Notes: a model not told the origin generated them from the letters alone. 5,548 nt of DNA from JAHIYG01 sp041306075 (GCA_041306075.1 JBFYKH010000023.1:1-5548), one strand, 5' to 3'. Positions 1 to 5,321 are shown, counted from the first letter of the stretch. A program made the numbers and translations.

Positions 1-518
1 GCCAGGAGGATGAGGAGGCCGGCGGGCGCCACCAGGCATGCGAGCGACACGGTCGCGAGCATCAGCATCCTCGACGACATGCTGTCTTCGACCGCCACCG
101 GGCCCGCGAAGGCGCCGGTGAGCGCGCAGGAGAAGTCGAGGCCGAGCCAGTATATCTGCGTGTTCAGGGACACGAGGACCATGCCCACCACGAGCTTCTC
201 GACCGCGAGCTTGGCCTGGGCCCTCCCCTGCGGGCTGTCTGCCGCCATCACGTACCTGAGGCCCTGGTAGGTGAGAGCCAGGACGAAGAACCCGGATATC
301 CAGGCGAATCCGTCATGGACCTGCGCCATTATGGGCCAGGCGGACATGTCCGGCTTCGCAGCCATGTTCAGGGCTATGAGCGCGAGCGTGTCCTCCAGCC
401 GCAGCAGCATGATGCTGACGAGGAAGTCGTATATTCCCTGGCCGAGCGACTCGGCGTACGCCGACGCCGAGCCTGCCGCCAGGAAGCCCAGGACTGCGGA
501 CGCACGAGCGGCTTTCAC
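1..518 (-). CDS. Polytopic membrane protein with signal peptide, type IV secretion VirB2/VirB6-like (C-terminus off the window)
   Basis: At least 172 codons are open on the minus strand and run off the left edge, so the C-terminus is missing. The start is GTG at 518. It overlaps the stop of the 680-residue gene (GTGA) and has a GGAGG motif 8 bases upstream, so translational coupling is likely. Residues 1-20 form a signal peptide (basic KAAR, hydrophobic core, then ASA). Hydrophobic segments follow at about 31-52, 71-90, 104-124 and 149-172. The stretch around 85-115 (GLRYVMAADSPQGRAQAK, then a hydrophobic helix) resembles the short polar loop between two helices in VirB2/TrbC pilins and some VirB6/TrbL channel proteins, where a Gly-Arg-Tyr helix end is followed by an Asp-Pro or Ser-Pro loop and an AK-rich helix start. 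The coding call is strong. The secretion link is inferred from this pattern and from the surface-protein neighbour; it could be an unrelated polytopic protein. Confidence 0.85.
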   Translation of the reverse strand, partial: MKAARASAVLGFLAAGSASAYAESLGQGIYDFLVSIMLLRLEDTLALIALNMAAKPDMSAWPIMAQVHDGFAWISGFFVLALTYQGLRYVMAADSPQGRAQAKLAVEKLVVGMVLVSLNTQIYWLGLDFSCALTGAFAGPVAVEDSMSSRMLMLATVSLACLVAPAGLLILL

Positions 519-2557
519 CGGATAATCCTCCGGACGGACTCTACGAAGCCGTGCAATTTCCGCTCGCCGTCCGCGAGCGCGTACGCGAAGGCCAGAAGCA
601 GGACTGGGGACAGCAGGAACATCCAGTTGCCGAGGTCGATTCCCGGCCCGGCCACTTTCACGAGCGCGGCCGCCTCCGACGGCGCATATCCTCCGCCGCC
701 CGGGAAAGACGCCGTGCACAACGCCGTGGAGCCGCCAGCCCTAACATTATACGACGCCACGCCAGCGGAGTCCGTGACGGCCGGCTCCACCGGCTCCCAG
801 CCGCCGCATGCGACCGCGACCTGGAAGCCGTGAAGAGGCCCCCCGAAAGAGGAGAGCCTCGCCTCGGCAGTGAACTCGGAGGCGGCCTCCGCATCGGCTG
901 GCGCACTGAGGGCGAGCGTCGTCTCCCGCTCAAGCACCATGCAGTCGCCCAGCCTCATCCGGTTCGACGCGTCCGCGAGGCCAACGCACGCGCCGTCGAG
1001 GCAGTATCCGCCCTCGCACGGGCTTGTGACCCCGCAGGCCCTCCTCCCGGCCGCCGACGCCCTGTCACCGAGCGTGTAGATGGCGAAGGTTATGTTAGAC
1101 GGGTCACCGTATGAGACGAAAGAGACGTTGTACGTCCCGTTCCGGGCCGCGTATCCCGAGACTACGAAGCCTTCGCCTATCGTCGGCGGCATCGCGTTGT
1201 CCGCGGCCTCGAGGAAGACGAAGTCGTAGTACAGGGAACGGTTGACCGGCTCGTTGACGCCGTAATTATCCGCCAGGCCATACTCCAGAACTGGCTGGCC
1301 CTCGCCGGAGAGCCGCCGATAGAGTATGTGCCTGGCCTCCAGGGTCTTGAACCTGTAGAGGACTCCGGAGGCTGCGAACGCGGACGCCATGTCCGGCTTC
1401 ACCGTGAACGTCAGGGTCCCGGATGAGACGGCGCCCGCCGTCCGGTAGCTTCCGTTGCAGGCCAGGCTCGCGTTAAGCCGCACCGCATACTCCCCTGAAT
1501 CCAGGCATACCGTCTCCTCGCTTGCCGCAAGGGTCACACGGTTGTTGACGCACGCGTTCGACGGGTCCCAGACGTGCCGGCACATGCACGGGTCGGTGGG
1601 GCTGTCCTTCGGCTTCGGTATGAAGTAGTCGCTCGAGCCGTCTTCGGGGCTGCCGTACTCCCCTGAGGGGGGCGTGTCGCACTCCGCCTTCCCGCTCGAG
1701 TACTCCCTGCATATGCGGTCCGCTATCTGCCGGCACCGGGCGGCGCATTCCACCTGGGCGCACCCGGTCCTTGCGCATCCCGCATTGGCGGCCCCGCAGT
1801 TGGGGATGCATATCTTCTCGACGTAGTATTCGCGCCTGCACAGGCGCCGCCAACCCATCACCTGATACGCCGAGTCGAGAAGTATCCGGCCACGGCACGC
1901 GTGCGAGAGGTTGACGTCCGCGTATTGCATCCCGGCTGTCGAGAAGTTAGCCTGGAGCATGGCCAGGTACTCCGATGATTCCGGGTAGCCTGCCCCGAGG
2001 AGCCTTGTCGAGTTCATCCTTGCCAGCCCGTTGACCGCTACTACGGACTCGGCCTCGACTGGCAGTAGGTATTCCCTGTGCCTGCCGCCCCCGGGCGCAG
2101 ATGGATTCGTGTTGTCCCAGCTCCCGTTGGCTGTGCGGGTCCGGCAGCCGACGCCCACGGTCGCATAAACCATACCCTCCCCGACCCAGGTCAGGTTACG
2201 GTCGCGCTCGTAATAATGCGGCTCCAGTATGTTGATGGCGCCTGAGGACCGCGTGAAAACCTCCCCGGCAGGGTCGACGCCGTCCAACACGAGGTTCTCC
2301 GCCGAGTCTATGCGGCCGGGGTATGTTTCGGCGTCCGGCGGGGGGGCCGCGAGAGTCGAGCATTCACCAGACGCTGCGAGGGGCTTCGGGTCCCCGCTGT
2401 AGCGCTCCCTCGTCATGGCGTTCCATGCCGTCGGGGAGTCGTTGTACAGCATCATCCTGAAGAACGTGCCGTTGAGTAACGAGTCGTCCAGCGACGGCCC
2501 GCCGGGATGGAGGCCCGCCGCGAGCGCGGCGAGCGCTAACGCCTCAAACCCTGTCAT
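515..2557 (-). CDS. Large cysteine-rich surface protein with Ig-like domain and C-terminal membrane anchor
   Basis: 680 residues, ATG start, function unknown. Residues 1-15 are hydrophobic and look like a short signal sequence, although there is no basic residue before the core. Nearly all the rest is predicted outside the cell. It has 24 cysteines, an even number that suits disulfides; nine fall within residues 240-293. A smaller module at 508-524 has the form CGVTSPCEGGYCLDGAC. There are about a dozen N-X-S/T sequons (such as N29, N121, N144, N182, N204, N216, N362, N368, N473 and N477). Residues about 545-636 look like a bacterial/archaeal Ig-like domain, with TDSAGVASYNV and later FPGGGGYAPSEA as its typical strand signatures. 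A transmembrane helix at about 643-662 is followed by a basic cytoplasmic tail ending RRIIR. The gene overlaps the next gene by 4 bases and lies 88 bases after a 46-residue membrane protein. It may be an adhesin or the exposed part of a secretion or surface complex. Confidence 0.9.
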   Translation of the reverse strand: MTGFEALALAALAAGLHPGGPSLDDSLLNGTFFRMMLYNDSPTAWNAMTRERYSGDPKPLAASGECSTLAAPPPDAETYPGRIDSAENLVLDGVDPAGEVFTRSSGAINILEPHYYERDRNLTWVGEGMVYATVGVGCRTRTANGSWDNTNPSAPGGGRHREYLLPVEAESVVAVNGLARMNSTRLLGAGYPESSEYLAMLQANFSTAGMQYADVNLSHACRGRILLDSAYQVMGWRRLCRREYYVEKICIPNCGAANAGCARTGCAQVECAARCRQIADRICREYSSGKAECDTPPSGEYGSPEDGSSDYFIPKPKDSPTDPCMCRHVWDPSNACVNNRVTLAASEETVCLDSGEYAVRLNASLACNGSYRTAGAVSSGTLTFTVKPDMASAFAASGVLYRFKTLEARHILYRRLSGEGQPVLEYGLADNYGVNEPVNRSLYYDFVFLEAADNAMPPTIGEGFVVSGYAARNGTYNVSFVSYGDPSNITFAIYTLGDRASAAGRRACGVTSPCEGGYCLDGACVGLADASNRMRLGDCMVLERETTLALSAPADAEAASEFTAEARLSSFGGPLHGFQVAVACGGWEPVEPAVTDSAGVASYNVRAGGSTALCTASFPGGGGYAPSEAAALVKVAGPGIDLGNWMFLLSPVLLLAFAYALADGERKLHGFVESVRRIIR
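527..531 (-). promoter_or_regulatory. Shine-Dalgarno site for the polytopic membrane gene
   Basis: The minus strand reads GGAGG, then 8 bases, then GTG at 518. It lies inside the last codons of the 680-residue gene. It fixes the GTG start and supports coupled translation across the 4-base overlap. Confidence 0.75.
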
Positions 2558-2580
2558 CCGGGTACTCCACCCCCTGGCAG

Positions 2581-2588
2581 GATAAAAG
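2581..2588 (-). promoter_or_regulatory. TATA box for the 680-residue surface protein gene
   Basis: The minus strand reads CTTTTATC, centred about 27 bases upstream of the ATG at 2557. That is the usual archaeal TATA-to-start distance, so the transcript would begin at or next to the start codon. A G-rich GGGGGTGGAG lies between the box and the ATG and could act as a weak ribosome-binding site in a longer transcript from the upstream small gene. Confidence 0.5.
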
Positions 2589-2600
2589 ATAGGATAGTAT

Positions 2601-2616
2601 CCGGTAGTAGTACCGG
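2601..2616. repeat. Short inverted repeat just upstream of the TATA box
   Basis: CCGGTA, a four-base spacer GTAG, then TACCGG: a perfect 6-base-pair inverted repeat. It ends 12 bases upstream of the predicted TATA box of the surface-protein gene and lies 29 bases after the stop of the 46-residue gene. It could be a regulator-binding site for the former, or a hairpin followed by a T-rich stretch that ends transcripts of the latter. Confidence 0.5.
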
Positions 2617-2645
2617 CCCCGACGCATGCGCCAGAGCGCCCCGGC

Positions 2646-2786
2646 TTAGAATGCCGAGGCGACTATGAGCGCGGCAGCCGCGAGCGCCAGTACAAGCGCC
2701 GCCTCCCCGAATGCAGCCCGCGCGGACCATAAGGTCACGTCCAGGACCATGTCCGCCGCCGGCTTCACCACAGTGCAAGCTGTCAT
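2646..2786 (-). CDS. Small single-helix membrane protein (46 residues)
   Basis: ATG at 2786, TAA at 2646-2648, 46 residues. Residues 1-26 are mixed and contain two Trp/Arg-bearing turns (DVTLWSARAAFGE). Residues about 27-46 are a continuous Ala/Leu/Val/Ile helix that runs to the C-terminus, so the protein should sit in the membrane with little or nothing beyond the helix. AGGTG lies 6 bases before the ATG and a TATA-like CTTTAAAT lies about 38 bases upstream; together they support this frame. An alternative reading from TTG at 2790 in another frame is Gly/Arg/Cys-rich and not protein-like. The gene comes first in the minus-strand block with the surface protein and the polytopic membrane protein. 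A pilin-like or accessory subunit role is possible but not shown. No family recognised. Confidence 0.6.
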   Translation of the reverse strand: MTACTVVKPAADMVLDVTLWSARAAFGEAALVLALAAAALIVASAF

Positions 2787-2792
2787 CCAATC

Positions 2793-2797
2793 CACCT
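2793..2797 (-). promoter_or_regulatory. Shine-Dalgarno site for the 46-residue membrane protein
   Basis: AGGTG on the minus strand, 6 bases before the ATG at 2786. It matches the anti-Shine-Dalgarno end of archaeal 16S rRNA and decides the frame in favour of the hydrophobic 46-residue product. Confidence 0.55.
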
Positions 2798-2820
2798 ACT
2801 GTTAGAGGATGGGGAGTACC

Positions 2821-2828
2821 ATTTAAAG
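2821..2828 (-). promoter_or_regulatory. TATA box for the 46-residue membrane protein gene
   Basis: The minus strand reads CTTTAAAT within an otherwise GC-rich stretch, centred about 38 bases upstream of the ATG at 2786. The predicted transcript start is near 2798, leaving a leader of about 12 bases that just includes the AGGTG motif. Confidence 0.5.
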
Positions 2829-2860
2829 GCCGCGGGGGAAAGACAGTGCTAAGTTAGTGT

Positions 2861-2875
2861 CAAAGAAAGCTAAAC
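2861..2875 (-). terminator. Candidate T-rich terminator after the 82-residue gene
   Basis: The minus strand reads GTTTAGCTTTCTTTG about 20 bases after the stop of the 82-residue gene. Archaeal transcription commonly ends at T-rich tracts without a strong hairpin. I see no convincing stem. The tract also separates this gene from the promoter at 2821-2828. Confidence 0.35.
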
Positions 2876-2896
2876 TGCGGGATGACAGCGAACTAT

Positions 2897-3145
2897 TCAG
2901 CTGAATGTTATCCGCCTCTGCCTGAATTCCTCCAGGAAGAACATGTCCAGGACGCTCTTGAGCCCGGTCGGCGTCTTTATCAAGGGGTGCTGGGGGTTGT
3001 GGTGCCTATGGAGGCGCTCATGGTCGATTGTGCTGCCGTCCTTGAGCTTGACCGCCTTCAGCTGCATGTTCCTGTCCAGGATGAATTCCTCGACTTCGTT
3101 TGAGAACCTGAGTCCGTCCGTGGTCTCTTGAAGTATGGTTGCCAT
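2897..3145 (-). CDS. Unrecognised 82-residue protein with a His-rich segment
   Basis: The chosen start is ATG at 3145: a TATA box is centred about 30 bases upstream, which puts the transcript start next to this codon. The reading frame extends further upstream to 3196, but that part overlaps the promoter and is probably not translated. The product begins MATILQETTDGLRFSNEVEE. It has a beta-like stretch (FILDRNMQLKAVKLKDGSTI, residues about 22-41) and then a histidine cluster (DHERLHRHHNPQHP, residues about 42-55). It ends in a likely helix around VLDMFFLEEFRQRR. It has no signal peptide or membrane segment, so it is probably cytoplasmic. The basic and His-rich centre might bind nucleic acid or metal; that is only suggested by composition. 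It diverges from the stalked secreted protein. No family recognised. Codon use matches the neighbours and favours this strand over the plus-strand reading. Confidence 0.75.
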   Translation of the reverse strand: MATILQETTDGLRFSNEVEEFILDRNMQLKAVKLKDGSTIDHERLHRHHNPQHPLIKTPTGLKSVLDMFFLEEFRQRRITFS

Positions 3146-3171
3146 ACTGCATATAACATATGAGGGTATCA

Positions 3172-3179
3172 TATATAAG
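3172..3179 (-). promoter_or_regulatory. TATA box for the 82-residue gene
   Basis: The minus strand reads CTTATATA, centred about 30 bases before the ATG at 3145. It closely matches the archaeal consensus and supports a near-leaderless transcript starting at the shorter of the two possible starts. Confidence 0.65.
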
Positions 3180-3231
3180 CGCGATGAAGCCGGCATAATG
3201 CGAAAAATACCCCCTGACGCGGTGGCCCCGA

Positions 3232-3239
3232 CTTATATT
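3232..3239 (+). promoter_or_regulatory. TATA box for the stalked secreted protein gene
   Basis: CTTATATT is centred about 38 bases upstream of the ATG at 3274, predicting transcription from about 3262 and a leader of about 12 bases. Only a weak GGA-type ribosome-binding match is visible in that leader. With the opposite TATA box at 3172-3179 it makes a two-way promoter region. Confidence 0.6.
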
Positions 3240-3273
3240 CCCAAACTTACCTAAAGTCTAGGACCGAGTCAAA

Positions 3274-4107
3274 ATGGAGCGGGTGTGGGGGGCAACAACA
3301 CGGCTGTTCGTACTGTCAATTCTCGCCGCGTCAGCGCAGGCCATGACCGCCACCATCACCGCCCCCCACCAGGTGGACTGCTTCGAGACCTTCAAGACGA
3401 CGGCGACCCTCTCGGAGGGCGCGAGCCTGATGAGAGCCGACTTCTTCGTGGACCAGTTCCTCTATGAGACCAAGAACGTGGGTCTCGGAGCGGTTGACGC
3501 CACAGGCACGTTCGGCCCCGGCAACGACTGGGAGGAAAGCTCCCTCGGAAAGGGCACCCACGAGGTGAGGGTGAGGTTCATAAGGTCGAACGAGGTCGTG
3601 TCGGAGGCGACGCGGCAGATAGAGGTCGCGGGCAGAAGATGCCATGAGCCTTCGACCACGACCTCCACCTCGCTTAGGACGCTCCCGAGGAGGGTGAACT
3701 GCACCCTGGACAGCGAATGCCCATCCACGGTAGGCGACCCGTTCTGCATCGGCGACACCGTAGCCCAGACGCTCACCATAGGCGTATGCGCCTATCCCGG
3801 GGGGCCGCAGTCTTACTGCACGGTGGGCGAGGAGAACGACACCGTCGAAGTATGCTCCCCCGACAGGGCATGCATCCAGGGCGGCTGCTACCTGCAGGCG
3901 ACGACAACGACCGCCCTCCCAGAGACGACCACCACGACGACGGACACGACAACCACGACGAGCACTACGAACCCGCCGACGACTACCAGGCCGCCGGCGC
4001 CCACCACAACCCATCAGCCCGTGCTGGCGAGGACTAATACGCGCCTCGACAGGATAATAGACATCATAGAGGGCATGCTCAAGATAGTCCTGTACTGGAG
4101 GCAGTGA
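3274..4107 (+). CDS. Secreted protein with Ig-like N-domain, cysteine-rich module and Thr-rich stalk
   Basis: 277 residues. Residues 1-23 are a clear signal peptide (basic R4/R10, hydrophobic core, ASAQA cleavage-like end). Residues about 24-121 look like a beta-sandwich: the order TITAPHQVDCFETFKTTATL, then FFVDQFLYET, then GTHEVRVRFI, then ATRQIEVAG is typical of CARDB/Ig-like extracellular domains. C36 and C123 may pair. A Thr/Ser linker leads to a cysteine-rich module at 143-205 with eight cysteines (143, 149, 158, 172, 182, 194, 200, 205). Residues about 210-246 are mostly Thr with Pro, a stalk well suited to O-glycosylation. The last 20 residues (LDRIIDIIEGMLKIVLYWRQ) form an amphipathic or marginal membrane helix that may attach the protein to the membrane or to partners. 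It is probably a cell-surface protein of unknown binding role. It shares its architecture style with the 680-residue protein but is not in its operon. Confidence 0.88.
   Translation: MERVWGATTRLFVLSILAASAQAMTATITAPHQVDCFETFKTTATLSEGASLMRADFFVDQFLYETKNVGLGAVDATGTFGPGNDWEESSLGKGTHEVRVRFIRSNEVVSEATRQIEVAGRRCHEPSTTTSTSLRTLPRRVNCTLDSECPSTVGDPFCIGDTVAQTLTIGVCAYPGGPQSYCTVGEENDTVEVCSPDRACIQGGCYLQATTTTALPETTTTTTDTTTTTSTTNPPTTTRPPAPTTTHQPVLARTNTRLDRIIDIIEGMLKIVLYWRQ
3901..4011 (+). repeat. Low-complexity ACN-rich tract encoding the Thr stalk
   Basis: Imperfect ACG/ACC/ACA/ACT triplets interrupted by proline, alanine, glutamate and aspartate codons. Mixed synonymous codons suggest selection for threonine rather than recent slippage of one triplet. 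Stalk length could vary between strains. Confidence 0.7.
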
Positions 4108-4121
4108 ACGCCAGCACATTA

Positions 4122-4129
4122 TTTATTAA
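4122..4129 (+). promoter_or_regulatory. TATA-like box before the 111-residue gene
   Basis: TTTATTAA is centred about 26 bases before an ATG at 4152 and about 46 bases before the TTG at 4172. It predicts a transcript start near 4152. It begins 14 bases after the stop of the stalked protein gene, so the T-rich stretch here could equally be that gene's terminator. Confidence 0.45.
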
Positions 4130-4171
4130 CCGGGCCATCCCAGAGAGTCTTATGCACGGGAAACACAGCTG

Positions 4172-4507
4172 TTGGACGGCGAGAAAGCCAATCACTTCTC
4201 CGTCCTCCCGGACATGGAGGACGCTAGGCTGAATCTCGCAGCCAGGACGATAATCAAGGGCATTAATGCGAAGGCCATGCTGGACGGTAACCCGGTCAAC
4301 GTCCTGGACGACGTGGACGAGAGAATCAGCTGGCTCGGAAGATACTCGCTCAGAGACATCGCGAAACTGCAGCCTAAGGCTCTAGCCGAGGCGGATGATG
4401 AGCTGCAATCCCTCCGGAAGGCGGGCGAGACAGGGAAGATACGCTCGCTCGCCGAGGAGTGGAGGGTCGCCCACCTGCCGCCAGCCAAGAGGATGAGCAC
4501 CCAGTGA
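4172..4507 (+). CDS. Unrecognised helical 111-residue protein (start uncertain)
   Basis: The frame is open from 4130 to the TGA at 4505-4507. The only standard start before residue 15 is TTG at 4172, with no ribosome-binding site. An ATG in frame occurs at residue 15 (MEDARLNLAAR). The predicted promoter points instead to the ATG at 4152, which is in another frame and would give only a 26-residue peptide. The sequence just before the TTG (RETQLL) also looks like protein, which hints at a lost base or an unusual start. The product is soluble, charged and mostly helical (DDVDERISWLGRYSLRDIAK; LAEADDELQSLRKA; IRSLAEEWRVAHL), with no signal peptide, cysteine or metal motif. No family recognised; a regulatory or scaffold role cannot be judged. 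It converges on the HAD gene with a 10-base gap. Confidence 0.7.
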   Translation: MDGEKANHFSVLPDMEDARLNLAARTIIKGINAKAMLDGNPVNVLDDVDERISWLGRYSLRDIAKLQPKALAEADDELQSLRKAGETGKIRSLAEEWRVAHLPPAKRMSTQ

Positions 4508-4517
4508 CCAGCACACC

Positions 4518-5285
4518 TCACCTAAGGCGCGAAAGGGCAGCCAAAACCTGTATCACGCCCTCGGTCGCAGGCCCGTCAGCCACGTACGTGACGCCGGACT
4601 CCAACTCCCCGGCCCCGCTTAACTCTGACACCTTCCTGCCGGCATCCTCTAAGGCGGCCTTCAGCCCCAGGCCGATATTTGACGGCGCGAAACTGTAGTC
4701 GGACGCGAGGTGAAGCGGGAGGTCGTTCATGCTGTCCGCCACGGCAACCGTCGGCAGGCTCCCGGCAAAAGCCTTCAGCCCCGAAGCCTTAGTGTACCCC
4801 AACGGGACGACGTCGACGGCAACGCTCGAATGAGTCACATAGACTAGGCCCCCGCCGCCATGGAGCCTCACCCGAGCGGCCACCTTCGCCGCGTAATCTG
4901 CCGGGCTGACGCCCCATCTCGTGAACAACGCAGCCGACGTGAGCCTCCGGTCGAACTTGTAGACCTCCGGGTCGCCGTACGACTTCAGGCGGCCCTCAAG
5001 CGCCTTCACCCCCGCCACCGTCTCCGCCGGAACCTGCACGCGCTCATCGTCCCCGCGGCTGAGCACGCAGCCGTGCTCGAGCACGAGGCCGTCGAACAGG
5101 GACAGTATCTCGGACGGCACCTTCCGTTTCACAAAGGACAGGTCGTTCCCGGTGCAGACGTAGAGCCGAGAGAACCGTTTCGCCCGGGACAAAGCCTCCG
5201 CCAGGCGGGGCAGAAGCTCAGTCCGCACGTATTCGCGGTCCTCCAACAGGGTCCCGTGAAGGTCCATTCCCACAGCAAGCCGCAC
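4518..5285 (-). CDS. HAD-superfamily phosphatase, Cof/phosphoglycolate phosphatase-like, motif I DLHGT
   Basis: 255 residues, GTG start at 5285 giving MRLAVGMDLHGTLL; an ATG six codons in is the alternative. HAD motifs occur in order: motif I D8-L-H10-G-T12, motif II T45-G-N, motif III K166 (GYTKASGL) and motif IV D184-S-M-N-D188. Between motifs II and III, residues about 85-160 would form a type C2B cap as in Cof-like sugar phosphatases and archaeal phosphoglycolate phosphatase; the length (about 220-270 residues) fits. The nucleophile D8, the phosphate-binding T45 and K166 and the Mg-binding acids are present. The second Asp of motif I, normally the acid/base, is His10, and the usual GDS of motif IV is ADS. 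The likely role is cytosolic hydrolysis of a small phosphate ester; the substrate is unknown. A TATA-like box about 26 bases upstream makes a leaderless GTG start plausible. Confidence 0.9.
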   Translation of the reverse strand: MRLAVGMDLHGTLLEDREYVRTELLPRLAEALSRAKRFSRLYVCTGNDLSFVKRKVPSEILSLFDGLVLEHGCVLSRGDDERVQVPAETVAGVKALEGRLKSYGDPEVYKFDRRLTSAALFTRWGVSPADYAAKVAARVRLHGGGGLVYVTHSSVAVDVVPLGYTKASGLKAFAGSLPTVAVADSMNDLPLHLASDYSFAPSNIGLGLKAALEDAGRKVSELSGAGELESGVTYVADGPATEGVIQVLAALSRLR

Positions 5286-5301
5286 AGGAGGATATTACGC
5301 A

Positions 5302-5321
5302 AGCCCGGAAATTAACGGGCT
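5302..5321. repeat. Inverted repeat enclosing the HAD gene TATA element
   Basis: AGCCCG, eight A/T-rich bases, then CGGGCT: a perfect 6-base-pair inverted repeat. Its spacer is the predicted TATA box of the minus-strand phosphatase gene. A dyad around a TATA box could be a repressor operator; a short chance palindrome is also possible at this GC content. Confidence 0.45.
5308..5315 (-). promoter_or_regulatory. TATA-like box for the HAD phosphatase gene
   Basis: The minus strand reads TTAATTTC, centred about 26 bases before the GTG at 5285. It is the only A/T-rich octamer at the right distance. No Shine-Dalgarno motif is present before the GTG, consistent with a leaderless transcript. Confidence 0.45.

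Noticed and set aside
315..1114. Overlapping plus-strand frames of up to 187 codons in the left block.
   Set aside because: They are Arg/Ala/Pro-rich shadows of the two minus-strand membrane and surface protein genes, and none has a TATA box or ribosome-binding site that I could see.
2554..2790. A 78-codon minus-strand frame from TTG 2790 whose stop overlaps the ATG of the 680-residue gene (ATGA).
   Set aside because: The overlap looks like translational coupling, but the product is Gly/Arg/Cys-rich and not protein-like. The hydrophobic 46-residue frame in the same stretch has an ATG and a well-placed AGGTG.
2882..3103. A plus-strand frame of 73 codons starting MTANYSAECYPP.
   Set aside because: It is antisense to the 82-residue gene, which has a consensus-like TATA box at leaderless distance and codon use like its neighbours; no promoter was seen for the plus frame.
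3146..3196. A longer start for the 82-residue protein at 3196 (adds MPASSRLYMIPSYVICS).
   Set aside because: The extra codons overlap the TATA box at 3172-3179 and would lie upstream of the predicted transcript start.
3901..4011. The triplet-rich tract as a CRISPR or tandem-repeat locus.
   Set aside because: It is an in-frame coding stretch of mixed threonine codons without spaced identical repeats or spacers.
3331..4119. A long minus-strand frame of 262 codons opposite the stalked secreted protein.
   Set aside because: Its product is Arg/Gly-rich, as expected from the complement of ACN/GC-rich codons. The plus strand encodes a clear signal peptide and ordered cysteine spacing.
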